Shown here: positions 1-10,191 of the stretch, piece by piece
Numbering within the stretch: the stretch's first letter is position 1
Layout of the letters: the number at the start of each line of letters is the position of its first letter
From: Galdieria sulphuraria
Lineage: Eukaryota; Rhodophyta; Bangiophyceae; Galdieriales; Galdieriaceae
DNA length: 64,000 bases
NCBI RefSeq assembly: GCF_000341285.1
Contig: NW_005178471.1
Span: 78,074-142,073, forward strand
Direction of reading: 5' to 3'
The notes under the pieces: model-generated
What the model was told of the DNA's origin: nothing
What the model saw: the letters and a program-made list of their open reading frames with translations, nothing else
Databases searched by the model: none
Made by a program: the position numbers and the translations under genes

Positions 1-890
1 TGAGTTCAAGCTTTAAGAACAGTTTGCGAGCCCTTCATGTTACTCATCTTGCACACTTTAAAGTGAATTATTTTGGCAGAACTTTTCGGAATCTGTACAA
101 GCGGAAAAGTTACTCTCGACCTCTTTTTGTCGGTACTTTGGCTGGCACTGCCTGTCTGACGCTGAAGGCAATACTGAAAAAGGATACGGTCGGATCAAAT
201 GATGTTTCCAAGCTTGAAACTGACAATGAGCATTCTGAAGGCCCGGATCAGTTACATATGTCGACGACTAAGGTTAAGAAGCATCGAGAGACAAGGGTTC
301 TCTTGTCCGGACTGGTTTTTGAAATAGGTTTAGGGTTGACGGGTTCACTGTTTGCCTGGAAACTAGGCTTACCAGTACTCGGAAAAGGTTTCCATATATC
401 TCCTTTTACTTTATTACAAGGAGCACTTGCGTCTATTCCCTTGTTAGGATTCGTCTATTTTATAGAACAGCTACCATTTCAGTTTTTGAAGGAAACGGCC
501 TCTGAAACGCAACGCATCATAGCAGAAGTTTTTCTTTATAGACGTAGTTCTGAAATTGGCCTGCTTTGTATGTGTACGGGTATAGCAGAGGAGATAGCTT
601 TTCGTAGTTTCCTTTACAGCTGGTTGGTTTCAATAGTTCACTTGTCGACCTGTCAAGGCTTGTTACTGTCTAGTTTCCTGTTTGGTCTTTTTCATCCAGT
701 TTCGCCAGCATATGTATATATTGCCTCACTTGCAGGTTCCTATTTTGGTTTTTTGTATATTATGACGGGTAACAATGTTTTCGTTCCCGCTGTTGCACAT
801 GCAGTTTATGATTACGTTATCCTTGAGATATCTCGATACCAAATGCTCCGAAACAAAAGCATTTCTTCACACAAGGACAAGATAGACTGA
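1..890 (+). CDS. CPBP/Abi-family intramembrane metalloprotease (5' partial)
   Basis: Membrane protease of the CAAX-prenyl-protease-2/bacteriocin-processing (CPBP) family, the group that includes Rce1 and plastid SCO4-like proteins. The three family motifs are in order: EEIAFR (about 590-607), FGLFH (about 682-696) and HAVYD (about 798-812); these carry the glutamate, arginine, histidine and aspartate expected at the metal site. About six hydrophobic segments surround them. The frame is open from base 1 with no methionine until HMSTTK near base 258, and the upstream part is basic and Ser/Arg-rich like an organelle leader, so the true start is probably upstream of the window. The stop is TGA at 888-890. 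The substrate cannot be told: prenylated-protein processing and plastid membrane roles are both possible. Confidence 0.85.
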   Translation, partial: SSSFKNSLRALHVTHLAHFKVNYFGRTFRNLYKRKSYSRPLFVGTLAGTACLTLKAILKKDTVGSNDVSKLETDNEHSEGPDQLHMSTTKVKKHRETRVLLSGLVFEIGLGLTGSLFAWKLGLPVLGKGFHISPFTLLQGALASIPLLGFVYFIEQLPFQFLKETASETQRIIAEVFLYRRSSEIGLLCMCTGIAEEIAFRSFLYSWLVSIVHLSTCQGLLLSSFLFGLFHPVSPAYVYIASLAGSYFGFLYIMTGNNVFVPAVAHAVYDYVILEISRYQMLRNKSISSHKDKID

Positions 891-1332
891 CGTTTGCAAC
901 TTTGCTATGTACATTACCATAAAAATGAGTCGTTTTGGTTTCCTTTGGTTTCCTATGTTTTTCGTTTCAAAAGGGAAGAGCAGATAGAATGCTGCTTGTC
1001 AAGAAAGTAAGATGGCGAAGCACAAATTGAAACCGAAAGTTGTCTCTCGATAAGGTAGCAGAAGACTATGTTATTTATTTGGAAAGCAACACCATAGCTC
1101 TCAAAGAACGTTTGAAGGAATGATTGTGTTATTTTAGAAGAGGAGAGAAATAAGGAATGTTGAACAGTCAACAAGTTGAGTCGATTGGAGAAGAGTCCTT
1201 TACTCGAATAGTCTTATCAAAGCAAAGTAAACTGCCTATTTTATATATCATAGGTTTGTTTCTCTTATCGGAAAGTTGGATGTCATATGACAATTTATCC
1301 AATCCGTTTCCCACACGTCGGAGAAGTACTTT
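891..1332. other. Intergenic/5' leader between CPBP and MDR genes
   Basis: Contains a short plus-strand open frame starting at an ATG at 1157 that overlaps the MDR start in another frame. It could be upstream leader sequence of the MDR transcript or an alternative 5' exon. The tract ending 'atatcatag' at 1251 resembles a splice acceptor. I see no independent gene. Confidence 0.4.
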
Positions 1333-2682
1333 ATGGAAATGGAATTTTTGGAAGAAGACGACCCAGCAACTTGTGAAGATGAACAGGAAGAAGATGTAGG
1401 AAGTTCAAGTATACAAATAGGAACAAAAACAGAACCCATTCCACTTCCGAGTAGCTCTAGAGTTGCTTCTTCTCTTCCTACACAGTCAGCTCCCAGTGAT
1501 TATGTACGTGTTCTTAGTGAATCTTTTCAGGCTATGGGAACGGCTTCTGTGCCGTCATCTTCCTTTCGTTGGAATTTACGTAGAGGAAATCAGGCTCTTC
1601 AGTATCGGCGTCCTGGCCGAATACTAGAAATTGCGCTTCCCATCCAAGAACCAGGACCTTATGAAGTTGTTATCCAAGTGACTCATGCAGGTGTTTCAGA
1701 TTATGATTTAAAGGTTGTTTCAGACGCATTTCCCTTTGTGTCAAAAATTGTTCCAGGCAGAGAAGTTACGGGGAAGATCGTAGATATAGGAAAGAACGTA
1801 ACACACGCAGCTCTGGGAGACACAGTAGTGGTCGATCCAGAATATACCTCTGTTGCTGATGGAGGTTCGAAATCTTTATCGTTTCAGGAACGTAAGGCTA
1901 TCGGAATGACACATAATGGTGGTTGGGCACAGTATCTTTTAGTAACTGGCATTCAGGTACACAGGATTCCCAACGATCTCCCTGGTCCCTGGGCTACAAT
2001 GATTTATGAAGTAGCTTGTATTGTCAGTGCCTGGAAGAAGATTCAACCAGTCTCAGAAGCCGATAGGATTTTGATTCTGTGTAATGGCATCGCGGGTTTC
2101 TTATGGGGTCTGTATTTACGACTAAAGAATTTTGACGTTGAGCTTTGTCAATGTCAGACGAGTTACTCACTGTCGATACATCAGTTGGACTTTACAGTTG
2201 TTCATAGAGAATCTTTGGAAACAGGTGCCGGAATTGCTTTGCTTGATTACGATATCATCGTGGATACTACTGGAAATTACGAGTTGATGGACTTAGCTTT
2301 TCAGTGGCTGAAACCCATGGGAAAATTCTTACTATATGGTTTGCCTTCGGGTGCTAGTCATTCAAACAAGTGGTGTCTTCGTGATATACTGGATAAGGAA
2401 GCTACAATATGTGGCTCTATTTCACACAGCAGAGGAGGTTTCGCTGAGGCCGTTCATGCTGCTAGAAAATTATCCAAGTATTCATTGGAGAGTTTAGGTG
2501 TCAACTTGTACTCTATATCAGATTATCAAAATGCACTTTCAGATTTGAAAAGCGGGCGTTGTACGAAAGTAATTTTCACTGTACAGGATCCTAGTAGGCG
2601 AAGTTTTTTGTCATCCCCCAGTTCTCCTATTTTGTCACCTTTTGATGCTCCAAAATTTCGAGTTCCTCATTTGTACTTGTGA
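1333..2682 (+). CDS. MDR-superfamily (zinc-type alcohol dehydrogenase-like) protein, ligands degenerate
   Basis: A 449-aa single-exon protein. Residues 1 to about 80 form an acidic, Ser-rich extension. From about residue 95 it has the medium-chain dehydrogenase layout: a GroES-like part (PGREVTGKIVDIGKNV, then GDTVVV) followed by a Rossmann part (DIIVDTTGNYELMDLA, KPMGKFLLYGLPSG). Typical family members are about 340-380 aa. The usual catalytic-zinc cysteine (in G-x-C-G-x-D) is replaced here by GVSDYD, the GHE histidine is GRE, and the nucleotide-binding glycine pattern is loose (NGIAGFLWG). The fold assignment is firm; catalysis is doubtful. It may be a non-zinc quinone-reductase-like enzyme or a pseudo-enzyme. 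The start is the first ATG in frame. Confidence 0.75.
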   Translation: MEMEFLEEDDPATCEDEQEEDVGSSSIQIGTKTEPIPLPSSSRVASSLPTQSAPSDYVRVLSESFQAMGTASVPSSSFRWNLRRGNQALQYRRPGRILEIALPIQEPGPYEVVIQVTHAGVSDYDLKVVSDAFPFVSKIVPGREVTGKIVDIGKNVTHAALGDTVVVDPEYTSVADGGSKSLSFQERKAIGMTHNGGWAQYLLVTGIQVHRIPNDLPGPWATMIYEVACIVSAWKKIQPVSEADRILILCNGIAGFLWGLYLRLKNFDVELCQCQTSYSLSIHQLDFTVVHRESLETGAGIALLDYDIIVDTTGNYELMDLAFQWLKPMGKFLLYGLPSGASHSNKWCLRDILDKEATICGSISHSRGGFAEAVHAARKLSKYSLESLGVNLYSISDYQNALSDLKSGRCTKVIFTVQDPSRRSFLSSPSSPILSPFDAPKFRVPHLYL

Positions 2683-2916
2683 GAAAACATATGTAACAAA
2701 GTGAATATTTAATGGAATTCGGGTTATGACGGAAATGGCTTAATAACAATCTTCTTAGGTAAAACGCGTAAATCAACTTCCCATTTGACACGTAACATAA
2801 TGCAAATCAAAGTTATGTGAATTTACGAGAATAAAAATTACAAGTGTTTAAACACCAAAATTGCTACATTACGAACAAGCAGAAAAATAGTTGAACAAAA
2901 TGATCGTATTTGCTTT

Positions 2917-3601
2917 CTACTCTTGTTCACAACATTCGAGTGAAAATCGACGTCGTCCATCCATACGAAACTTGTCAAAGTTAAGTTCCATAACCAGTGA
3001 ACTCTTTTCTACATCACATACACCTTCTGTGGGTGTAACTGGACTGGAAGGGATCTTTGACTAAAAGCAGATTCTAAGTCATAATAGGAAAATGAAAGCT
3101 GCGAGAAAATGTAATACCATAGCTGCTTCTGCTAAAGTGGCAAGTGGATTATTCATAGAGCGTTTGCGTCTCCGCATAGAAGAATTCCAATGATTTTTAA
3201 CTGCGTTATCCGTTCGTCCAGGCAACAGCTTGGAAATTTCTGCCCACTGTGTACCGATTAAGCAAAGAGAGATAGAGCCAAACAGCTACTTACCTTATTG
3301 CCAAATTTTGCATGAGCTTCGTACAGTATCTTTTCCTCTTCTTCAGTCCAATTACTCCGACGAATGTCAGGCTTCAACTGGTTGGTCCACCTTTCACACA
3401 GCTTCAACAAGAAAGGACCAACAAGCTGATATTCACCTACCTTTCTCTACACTGCTTTCCACTTCTTTGACCTATTTTGGAAGCAATCAAACTCCACTGT
3501 TTGCTGCTACCAAATTGTTTCACCAACTCTTCCAACTTCTGATCTTCTTCTGCCGACCACGGTCTCTTTGTTTGTTTTCGGCAACTTTTCGAAATATTCA
3601 T
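2917..3601 (-). CDS. R2R3-type MYB DNA-binding protein
   Basis: Spliced gene of four exons on the minus strand: 3601-3441, 3390-3294, 3246-3118 and 3060-2917, all with GT-AG introns of 47-57 nt. The joined frame is 176 aa. After a short basic N-terminus it carries two tandem MYB repeats: the first runs from [14 protein letters not shown] to GKQCRERW and the second from [14 protein letters not shown] to [11 protein letters not shown]. Tryptophans sit at the expected 18-20-residue spacing, and NAVKNHW is the classic recognition-helix end of repeat 3. A basic RRRKRS patch follows, with a short tail holding [11 protein letters not shown] nuclear transcription factor is expected. Cyanidiophyte R2R3-MYBs are known (nitrogen control in Cyanidioschyzon), but this target set is unknown. 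The start ATG at 3601 is preceded by an in-frame stop. Confidence 0.88.
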
Positions 3602-4425
3602 AACACTCCGCTGTTCACTACACTACAACTAAATATTATTTCCAACACAAAAACTTGTTAACACAAACTGTTTCAACCTCTCTCCCGCAGATACTGTCTT
3701 GTATGGCTGCGTCAGCTTACTCTCAACTTTAGCAGGAGAGTCTCCATTAAAACTATGCACGCTCACTTCCTCCAATTCCGGGTGAGTTCTTCCAAAATAA
3801 ATACAGCTATCCTTTGAACGAAGCCGCTTTTCCATTTGACGGAAAACCAATTGCGGTCTCCCTATACAACTGATTGACAGAAGCCCATTGCATTAACACA
3901 CAATGTTTGGGACATCCAATAACTACTTCCCAAAAATCTTGGCGCCATTTTCCGATCATTTTTCTAAATTGAAAATTGATTGAATGGAGCAAATAAGAAA
4001 TTCCACTCCGTCAAACATCATAAAAATATTGCACTCAGGCATGACACAGTGCCACGGAGAGACATTGAGCTTTCTTATTGTTTTATCCCATCTGTAACAG
4101 TTCACTCACAAGTTAAATGATAGAAAGGAGCACGACTATGTGGTTAGGCAATAGGCGGCAGACTGGTCAGGAGAGTCAAAAAGGAACTGTAAAGCTGTGC
4201 TTGGTACCAGGCAACTTGCATTCATTTTTGACAAAGAAGAACTGCCATTTCGTCTGCTGACAGCTTGTTCACCCATATTTCGAAGTCGATATAAAATAGT
4301 TCAAAAGTGAAACAATGTTAACCGAAGCGAAAATACAGCTTTCCGAATACTTTCAACAGTTTTTCCTTTACTTAATAACTGCGTTGATAGAAATGTAAAT
4401 ACTGTTCTATTTCACTAGTACATAT
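3602..4425. other. Intergenic, upstream of MYB and downstream of SDMT-1
   Basis: About 820 bp with two short minus-strand open frames (3629-3850 and 3807-3992) that resemble no family and have no convincing splice into the MYB gene. It probably holds the MYB promoter and 5' leader and the SDMT 3' region. Confidence 0.4.
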
Positions 4426-5319
4426 CTATATTTTGTCGGACTTGCGAAATAGCATTCCTCCCCAAGTTAGCTTTCCTGCTCTTCCCCCTTCAATCCAGTG
4501 TTCCAAACCCCGCTTCATATTCGCCTGGAACTCAGGACTGCAGAAAGAAGCGATTTCACTGGACCTCTTGATAAGCTCAGCTTTCACTTTAGAGTAATGA
4601 TGAACAAGAGAGTCAGGTCTGCTGAAAGTTCTAAGAGTGACAAGGCCACATTCCTTCGCCAAACTGCGATAGAGTCCCAAGCTGCCCATATCATGAAGTT
4701 TAATGCGGTCAAGAATGGGCTGAATTGAACTTTTATCAATACCATCCTCCTTCATCGGGTCCGTTATGGCCATGACTCCTCCAGGCTTCAGGACCCTTGC
4801 GCACTCTTGAAATACCTTCAACTTATCAGGGGAATGTAAGAACGCATCTTGACTCCAGATAAAGTCATAGGAATTGTCTTCACAAGGAATCTCCAAGAAA
4901 CTTCCATACTTGACGGTGATATTATCCGCCAGTCCTGCTTGACTATTATATTCTTCGTTCCTCTTATTTTGGACAGGTGCGATGTTAAGGCAGTCAATGG
5001 AAACTCCAAATTTTCTTACAAGAAACCTGGCCGCACCTCCGTATCCTGCTCCCAAGTCAAGACCTTTCGCTTGACGCTGCAACACTCCAGTCATCGCAAG
5101 TTCCGATGCGAGCCATTCGTCTGTACGCAAACTGGCTTCTCTTATCTCATCCTGGTCAACTGGTTCCTTATAAAGTCCGACATGGATGTCTTCGCCACCC
5201 CACACGTGGAAGTAGAACCGATCACTATCGTCATTGTCGTAATAGATCTCAGCGTTATCCTTCACTGTTTTCGAAGTTGCGGCTGGTTGCGACTGTCCGT
5301 TGCTATTTTCCACTCTCAT
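4426..5319 (-). CDS. SDMT: Sarcosine/dimethylglycine N-methyltransferase (copy 1)
   Basis: A 297-aa class I SAM-dependent methyltransferase. SDMT enzymes transfer methyl groups from S-adenosylmethionine to sarcosine and dimethylglycine, giving the osmolyte glycine betaine. Visible motifs are YYDNDDSDRFYFHVWGGEDI at the N-terminus, motif I LDLGAGYGGAARFL, the SYDFIWSQDAFLHSPDK post-I/II region, and RVLKPGGVMAITDPM. The C-terminal EHWIEGGRAGKLTWGGMLF is shared with the neighbouring copy. The ATG at 5319 is followed by a short polar leader with no targeting signal, suggesting a cytosolic enzyme. A structurally characterised SDMT is known from Galdieria sulphuraria and this protein has the matching size. 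It is divergently arranged with copy 2 (5678), from which it differs in many positions. Confidence 0.9.
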   Translation of the reverse strand: MRVENSNGQSQPAATSKTVKDNAEIYYDNDDSDRFYFHVWGGEDIHVGLYKEPVDQDEIREASLRTDEWLASELAMTGVLQRQAKGLDLGAGYGGAARFLVRKFGVSIDCLNIAPVQNKRNEEYNSQAGLADNITVKYGSFLEIPCEDNSYDFIWSQDAFLHSPDKLKVFQECARVLKPGGVMAITDPMKEDGIDKSSIQPILDRIKLHDMGSLGLYRSLAKECGLVTLRTFSRPDSLVHHYSKVKAELIKRSSEIASFCSPEFQANMKRGLEHWIEGGRAGKLTWGGMLFRKSDKI

Positions 5320-5613
5320 GGTCCACTCTAGAAAATACAGAAATGGTGTGAAGAAATCATATCAAATATGCATCGAATATAGGACAGCTGTCTTTGAGGT
5401 GCTGGAAGATGCGGCCCAATCAAATTGCAAGAGTTGTTCTGTGAGTCGTGTTCGACCAATGATTTGTCCTGTTTCTTGCGAAGGACAAGTGTCCTTCCAC
5501 TGTGTTCGATTTGGCTCCACTCGAAGCTACCTTATTGGCTTTTATGGATTAGGGTGGAAGTGACTAGCCAGTCATTGAACACAACGTCAAATTCTACAGA
5601 AAGGCCCATTTTT

Positions 5614-5622
5614 CTATAAAAG
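5614..5622 (+). promoter_or_regulatory. TATA-like box upstream of SDMT copy 2
   Basis: The sequence ctataaaag lies about 56 bp before the SDMT-2 start codon, inside the 358-bp divergent SDMT spacer. The assignment rests on consensus and position only. Confidence 0.5.
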
Positions 5623-5677
5623 AGCTGCTCTGACTGAAATTATTCATTTATTATTTGTATCTTTGATCGTAGCAGTT

Positions 5678-6637
5678 ATGACTGGAGTTGCAAGAGGAGA
5701 ATCAAAACAAGTATCTCAAGAAATGGAACTTCGAAAGTCAGGAAATAGTTCACCAACAACTATACAACAACTACCGAAGGAGAAAGTTTCAGAGAAGTTT
5801 GACACCAATGAGAAGGTAGCTGAAAGCTATTATGATGATATGGATGCAGACACATTTTACTATCATATATGGGGTGGCCAAGATATTCACGTTGGTCTTT
5901 ATAATGATCCAGTGGAAAAAGATATCATTCGTGACGCGTCACGTCGTACCGTTTATTATATGACCGGTCTTCTTGAAAAGAGTGGTTTATTGAAACCTGG
6001 TGCTATCGGGATGGACCTGGGTGCCGGTTATGGTGGAACTGCACGGTACCTCGCAGAGAAGTTCGGTGTGAGAGTTGATTGTCTTAATATTTCAGATTCC
6101 CAAAATGCGAGGAATCGTCAGATGACAGAAGCCGCTGGTCTTACACAGCTGGTCTCTGTCGTATATGGCTCGTTCCAAGATATTCCAGCGCCTGATAATT
6201 CGTATGACTTCCTTTGGAGTTCTGATGCCATTGATCATGCTCCGGATAAAGCTCAGGTATTCCGTGAGGTTGCAAGAGTTTTGAAACCCGGAGGTATATT
6301 TATTTTTACTGACTTGATGAAAGCTGATGATGTTCCTGCGTCCGAGCTTGGTCCTGTTTTAGAGAGAATTAAATTGCCTGATATGGGCTCTGTGAAACTT
6401 TACAGATCGTTAGCTGCCAACAATGGCCTGAAAGAGTATGCAGTTTACCAGAAGCCAGAAGCTCTCGTGAATCATTACTGGAGAGTGAAGTTAGAACTCG
6501 AGAAGCAGAAAGACGAAATTTCAAAATTCTGTTCAGTTGCATTTCAAGAACGTATGAAGCAAGGTTTGGATCACTGGGTGAATGCAGGAAAAGCCGGCAA
6601 ATTGAATTGGGCCATTATGATGTTTCAAAAACCATAA
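5678..6637 (+). CDS. SDMT: Sarcosine/dimethylglycine N-methyltransferase (copy 2)
   Basis: A 319-aa paralogue of the minus-strand gene at 4426-5319. It has the same motif order: YYDDMDADTFYYHIWGGQDI, motif I MDLGAGYGGTARYL, SYDFLWSSDAIDHAPDK, RVLKPGGIFIFTDLM and a C-terminal DHWVNAGKAGKLNWAIMMF. The N-terminus is about 20 residues longer than copy 1 and polar. The start is the ATG at 5678, because the frame upstream has only a TTG. Conserved active-site regions are intact in both copies, so both should be active; differences around the substrate loop could alter the preference for sarcosine versus dimethylglycine. The divergent pair shares one short promoter region, which would allow joint osmotic control; that is inference. 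Confidence 0.9.
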   Translation: MTGVARGESKQVSQEMELRKSGNSSPTTIQQLPKEKVSEKFDTNEKVAESYYDDMDADTFYYHIWGGQDIHVGLYNDPVEKDIIRDASRRTVYYMTGLLEKSGLLKPGAIGMDLGAGYGGTARYLAEKFGVRVDCLNISDSQNARNRQMTEAAGLTQLVSVVYGSFQDIPAPDNSYDFLWSSDAIDHAPDKAQVFREVARVLKPGGIFIFTDLMKADDVPASELGPVLERIKLPDMGSVKLYRSLAANNGLKEYAVYQKPEALVNHYWRVKLELEKQKDEISKFCSVAFQERMKQGLDHWVNAGKAGKLNWAIMMFQKP

Positions 6638-6767
6638 ACTTTTCCGATTATAACAATTTCGTTGCCGTAGTCTTAGTTATATTTGTTCGTAGTTGGATTT
6701 CAACTAGATATAGAAATATAACAACATGTATAAAATCCAAGTAGTTCATCTCTTTTAAATTGTTGTT

Positions 6768-7244
6768 TTATTCAGAAACTTTCTCAGTGTCTAACAAGTC
6801 AATTCCTCCAAGAGCCCTTTGGAGTTGATATAACTGAACAGTCTCATTGGAACAGTGACAGGCAAACAACAGATAGTTCCTCGGTTGAACTCTCCACGCA
6901 AAACGCATAAATAGACCACTGCCCAGCAAGAATTTCAGAACAGAACGGAAGTCGTAAAATAATAGTACCTGTAAAGACAAAGAGCGCTAGTCATCGGAAC
7001 GGAGACATATTCTGTGGGTTTATACATATCCACCAATCCGGCGAGGACAAAACCCCTAAAAACGTGAGCCAGGAAAACACAGATAAACTACAAAGCAGTT
7101 ACCAATTAGCAACAGGACCCCAGAAGTGCGTAGTTTTTGGACCAGTAGGCGAGTTCCTTTTTACGAATAAATGACAATACTAACACTCATAACACTAACT
7201 TACCAAAGTCGCTTCCAAAACCCAGTCGCGGAAGCAGCACTCAT
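6768..7244 (-). CDS. MPC1: Mitochondrial pyruvate carrier subunit 1
   Basis: Four exons on the minus strand (7244-7204, 7156-7103, 7055-6969, 6918-6768) join to a 110-aa protein, the usual MPC1 size. Diagnostic sequence is [16 protein letters not shown] near the N-terminus and [20 protein letters not shown] in the second half, followed by [15 protein letters not shown]1 pairs with MPC2 in the inner mitochondrial membrane to import pyruvate. Introns are 47-50 nt, and each splice was confirmed by frame. It lies tail-to-tail with SDMT copy 2. No MPC2 is seen in the window. Confidence 0.95.
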
Positions 7245-7450
7245 ACCTAATAATCGAATTCCAAAATGATTTTTGCAGTAATTAGTAAACGCTACAAAAT
7301 AATCATTCTTTAGATTTACAAATGGCTTCTATTCCAAAATTAACAAAAAGACATCAACAGTTACTATTCTTTATAGTGAACTTTATCTACAAGCACATAA
7401 AAGTTGGAAAAAGATAAATAAGTGCAATAGTAGTAAGCTTCCTATTTCTG

Positions 7451-8795
7451 TTACTGAACAACACAAAAAGTATCTTCTCTTTTCGATTTTTCGCTTTTCT
7501 TTGAGAACGATGGCTGTTCCTTATTTGCAAAAGTTTCCTGTCGGTCATTCATTTTTTTACAAACAGCAACTTGCACTATTCGGTCCGCGTCCACTTGAAC
7601 TTGGGAACTTCTTGGAATTCCTGGAAGAAGGACTCGAAGTCTCGCACAAGCTTCTTCTGAAATGGAATGATCAGGAGGAAAGACTACTTTAAACTGCACA
7701 GTTAGATCTCCTCTTTCATTCGGACTTGCTTTGAAAGGCATGCCTTCATGAATAATTCTCTTTTGCATATTAGGATGAATGATCTATATAAATGTTTTAA
7801 TTGTTTTGTTTCAATGCATTTATATCAATGCTCACCGTTCCTGGTTCGTTGCGAATCAACAAAATTCGTCTATCAAGGGTTTCAATAGGGAGTTCAAAGC
7901 CTCCAATTGCTTCAGCTAAGCTAATCGATAGTTCTATGTACAAATCTCCCTTTACACGATAAAAATAGGAGTGAGGTTTTTGTTCTAAAACAACTATGAG
8001 ATCTCCAGGCTTTATGTAAGGACTAGTCTCATCTGCCATTTCTTCAAAGCGTATTTCTTCCTTGTCTTCCATTCCTCTTTCGATGTTGACTTGCAAAACT
8101 TTACGTTCTTTTTTGGTTCGAAATAATTGCCCATAGCCACCACAGATCTTGCATCTACTCTTCCAACGCTATTTCAAGTATTAGCGAGTCAGCATAATCT
8201 TGCCACTTGTACACTTACTTGGCTCACACCAAATCCTATGTATCGACTTGTTGTTACAAAACCTTTTCCTTCACATTCCAGGCATTTTCTTCCTTTGTTA
8301 TTATTCCTATCTATGAGAACGGTTCGCTCGATGGATAAATTGACCGTTTTCCCAATGTACAAATCTTCCAAACTGACTGACAAAGTATGCCGAATATCTT
8401 CTCCCTACGCATATCAGTAACCGTTACAAGAATATAAAAACCAATAATACTTTTTTAACATCTCTAAAGTTTTCTGCCTTATCTCCATAGCCATCAAAGG
8501 AGAAACCAAAAAAAGCTCCAAATAAATCTTCACCTTCAAAGAACTGACCTTCTCCAGCCTTTCCACTTCCATGTAAACCTTCCTCTCCATATTTATTGTA
8601 CACTTCTCTCTTATGAGGGTCACTCAGTATTTCATATGCGTGGCTGACTTTCTTAAACAAGTCGGGATCAACTCCAGGATTTCTGTCAGGATGGCACTGT
8701 TTTGCACATCTTCTGTAAGCTTTTTTTATTTCTGTCTGGTCACAATCAGCTGATACTCCCAATATGTCATACAGTTCTTGATGCACAGCAGGCAT
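7451..8795 (-). CDS. DnaJ/Hsp40 co-chaperone with half-size zinc region
   Basis: Four exons (8795-8451, 8404-8219, 8159-7836, 7783-7451) give 395 aa. The J domain covers about residues 6-75 with the HPD triad in QCHPDRNPG. A short Gly/Phe-rich stretch follows (EDLFGAFFGFSFDGYGD). The central region has only two CxxCxGxG-like units, CLECEGKGF and CKICGGYGQ, where type A DnaJ proteins have four. The C-terminal substrate-binding part includes EGMPFKASPNERGDLTVQFK. The tail is Lys/Ser-rich and ends CVVQ, a CaaX-like end resembling farnesylated Ydj1-type proteins. It stimulates Hsp70, probably in the cytosol or at membranes. The ATG at 8795 is 93 bp from the divergent RPL35 start. Confidence 0.9.
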
Positions 8796-8887
8796 TTCAC
8801 TACAACTTAATAAGACATCTTCCAACAATGAGAATTCTCCCGTCACTATCGAGCGTCGAAGTTGGCATTTAGCGGCGTTGGGATATT

Positions 8888-9363
8888 ATGGCCCGTGTGA
8901 AAGCTTACGAAATACGTGGAAAAAGTAAAGCAGAGTTGGAGAAACAGTTGGTATGTTACCAAGTTGGTTTTGAGTGGAGAGTTTATTGTGTTTTTCTGAC
9001 TTTCATAGGTCGAGTTGAAGACCGAGCTTTCCCAGTTGAGAGTTGCCCAAGTGACGGGAGGTGCTGCTTCTAAACTTGCCAAAATGTAAGATTATTTGTC
9101 CTCAAAGACATTGTTTCATACTTTGAAATAGAAAGGAAGTTCGTAAATCTATTGCCCGAGTATTGACCGTTATTACTCAGAATCAAAGACAGAGTTTGAA
9201 AGAGGCCTATCGTGGAAAGAAATACAAGCCGTTGGATCTTCGTCCCAAAAAGACTCGAGCTATTCGCAGAAGATTGACGAAAGACGAAGCTAGCAGGAAA
9301 ACGCTTAGAGAACAAAAGAAAAGGCAACATTTTCCTATGCGAAAGTATGCTGTCAAGGTATAA
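8888..9363 (+). CDS. RPL35: 60S ribosomal protein L35 (uL29)
   Basis: Three exons (8888-8950, 9009-9085, 9132-9363) encode 123 aa, the same length as human RPL35. It begins [20 protein letters not shown] and continues to [12 protein letters not shown]; the third exon starts [16 protein letters not shown] and includes [19 protein letters not shown]. The protein sits near the polypeptide exit tunnel of the large subunit. Its promoter region is shared with the divergent DnaJ gene. Confidence 0.97.
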
Positions 9364-9399
9364 AATAAAGTCGCCGCATTAAAACTGGCAAGTTTATTG

Positions 9400-10152
9400 T
9401 CAGCTATTTGATTCCAATCGTTGGAAACCTTGTTTCAAGTCTTCTATTAAATCCTGAACGTCTTCCAGTCCAGCATGAACTCTCAGAGTAATTCCTTCTA
9501 ATAGACAGATATATCATGCACTTTCAAAATACGATGACTTAAATACCTTGTGTGCTCCATTTCTTAATCGTTCGAACCGACTGAATATTGGTCTGTAAAA
9601 TGAGACTTTCAAAGCCACCCCACGAAAATCCCATAGAAAACAACTTGAAATGGTTTAGCATATTATCCACTGCTCTTTGTGAATAGTGTCTTTTCAACTG
9701 AAATCCGAACAAGCCAGAAGAACCGGAAAAGTCTCGTTTCCATAATTCATGTTGAGGATGACTAGGAAGTGCTGGATGCATAACTTTGGCAACTTGAGGT
9801 TGCTGTTCTAACCACTGGGCAATGGCTAAAGCGTTTTTCTAATCCACTTAAGGCAATTCTTTTGATTGTTATTCCATTTACTAACCTCATGTTGCTTTAA
9901 ACGTACAGAAAGTGTTCGAATTCCTCGAAGTGCTAAATAACAATCATCTGGTCCAGGTGGACAACCCAACGACTTCACACTTAACTTTACAGGACGATAT
10001 GTCTCTTTGGAACAAGCAATCAAACCCAACATGAGGTCTGAATGGCCTCCGATATATTTTGTAGCTGCATTGATTGAAACATCGACTCCATGTTCAAAAG
10101 GTTGAAATAAAGTAGGTCCCTATTCAAATAATCACATTCGTTATTCTATATG

Positions 10153-10191
<39 letters not shown>

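Noticed and set aside
3230-3661. Plus-strand open frame of 143 codons
   Set aside because: Antisense shadow of the MYB gene, whose minus-strand exons carry clear MYB repeats and consistent splice sites.
4849-5331. Plus-strand frame opposite SDMT copy 1
   Set aside because: It mirrors the methyltransferase coding sequence; no family resemblance of its own.
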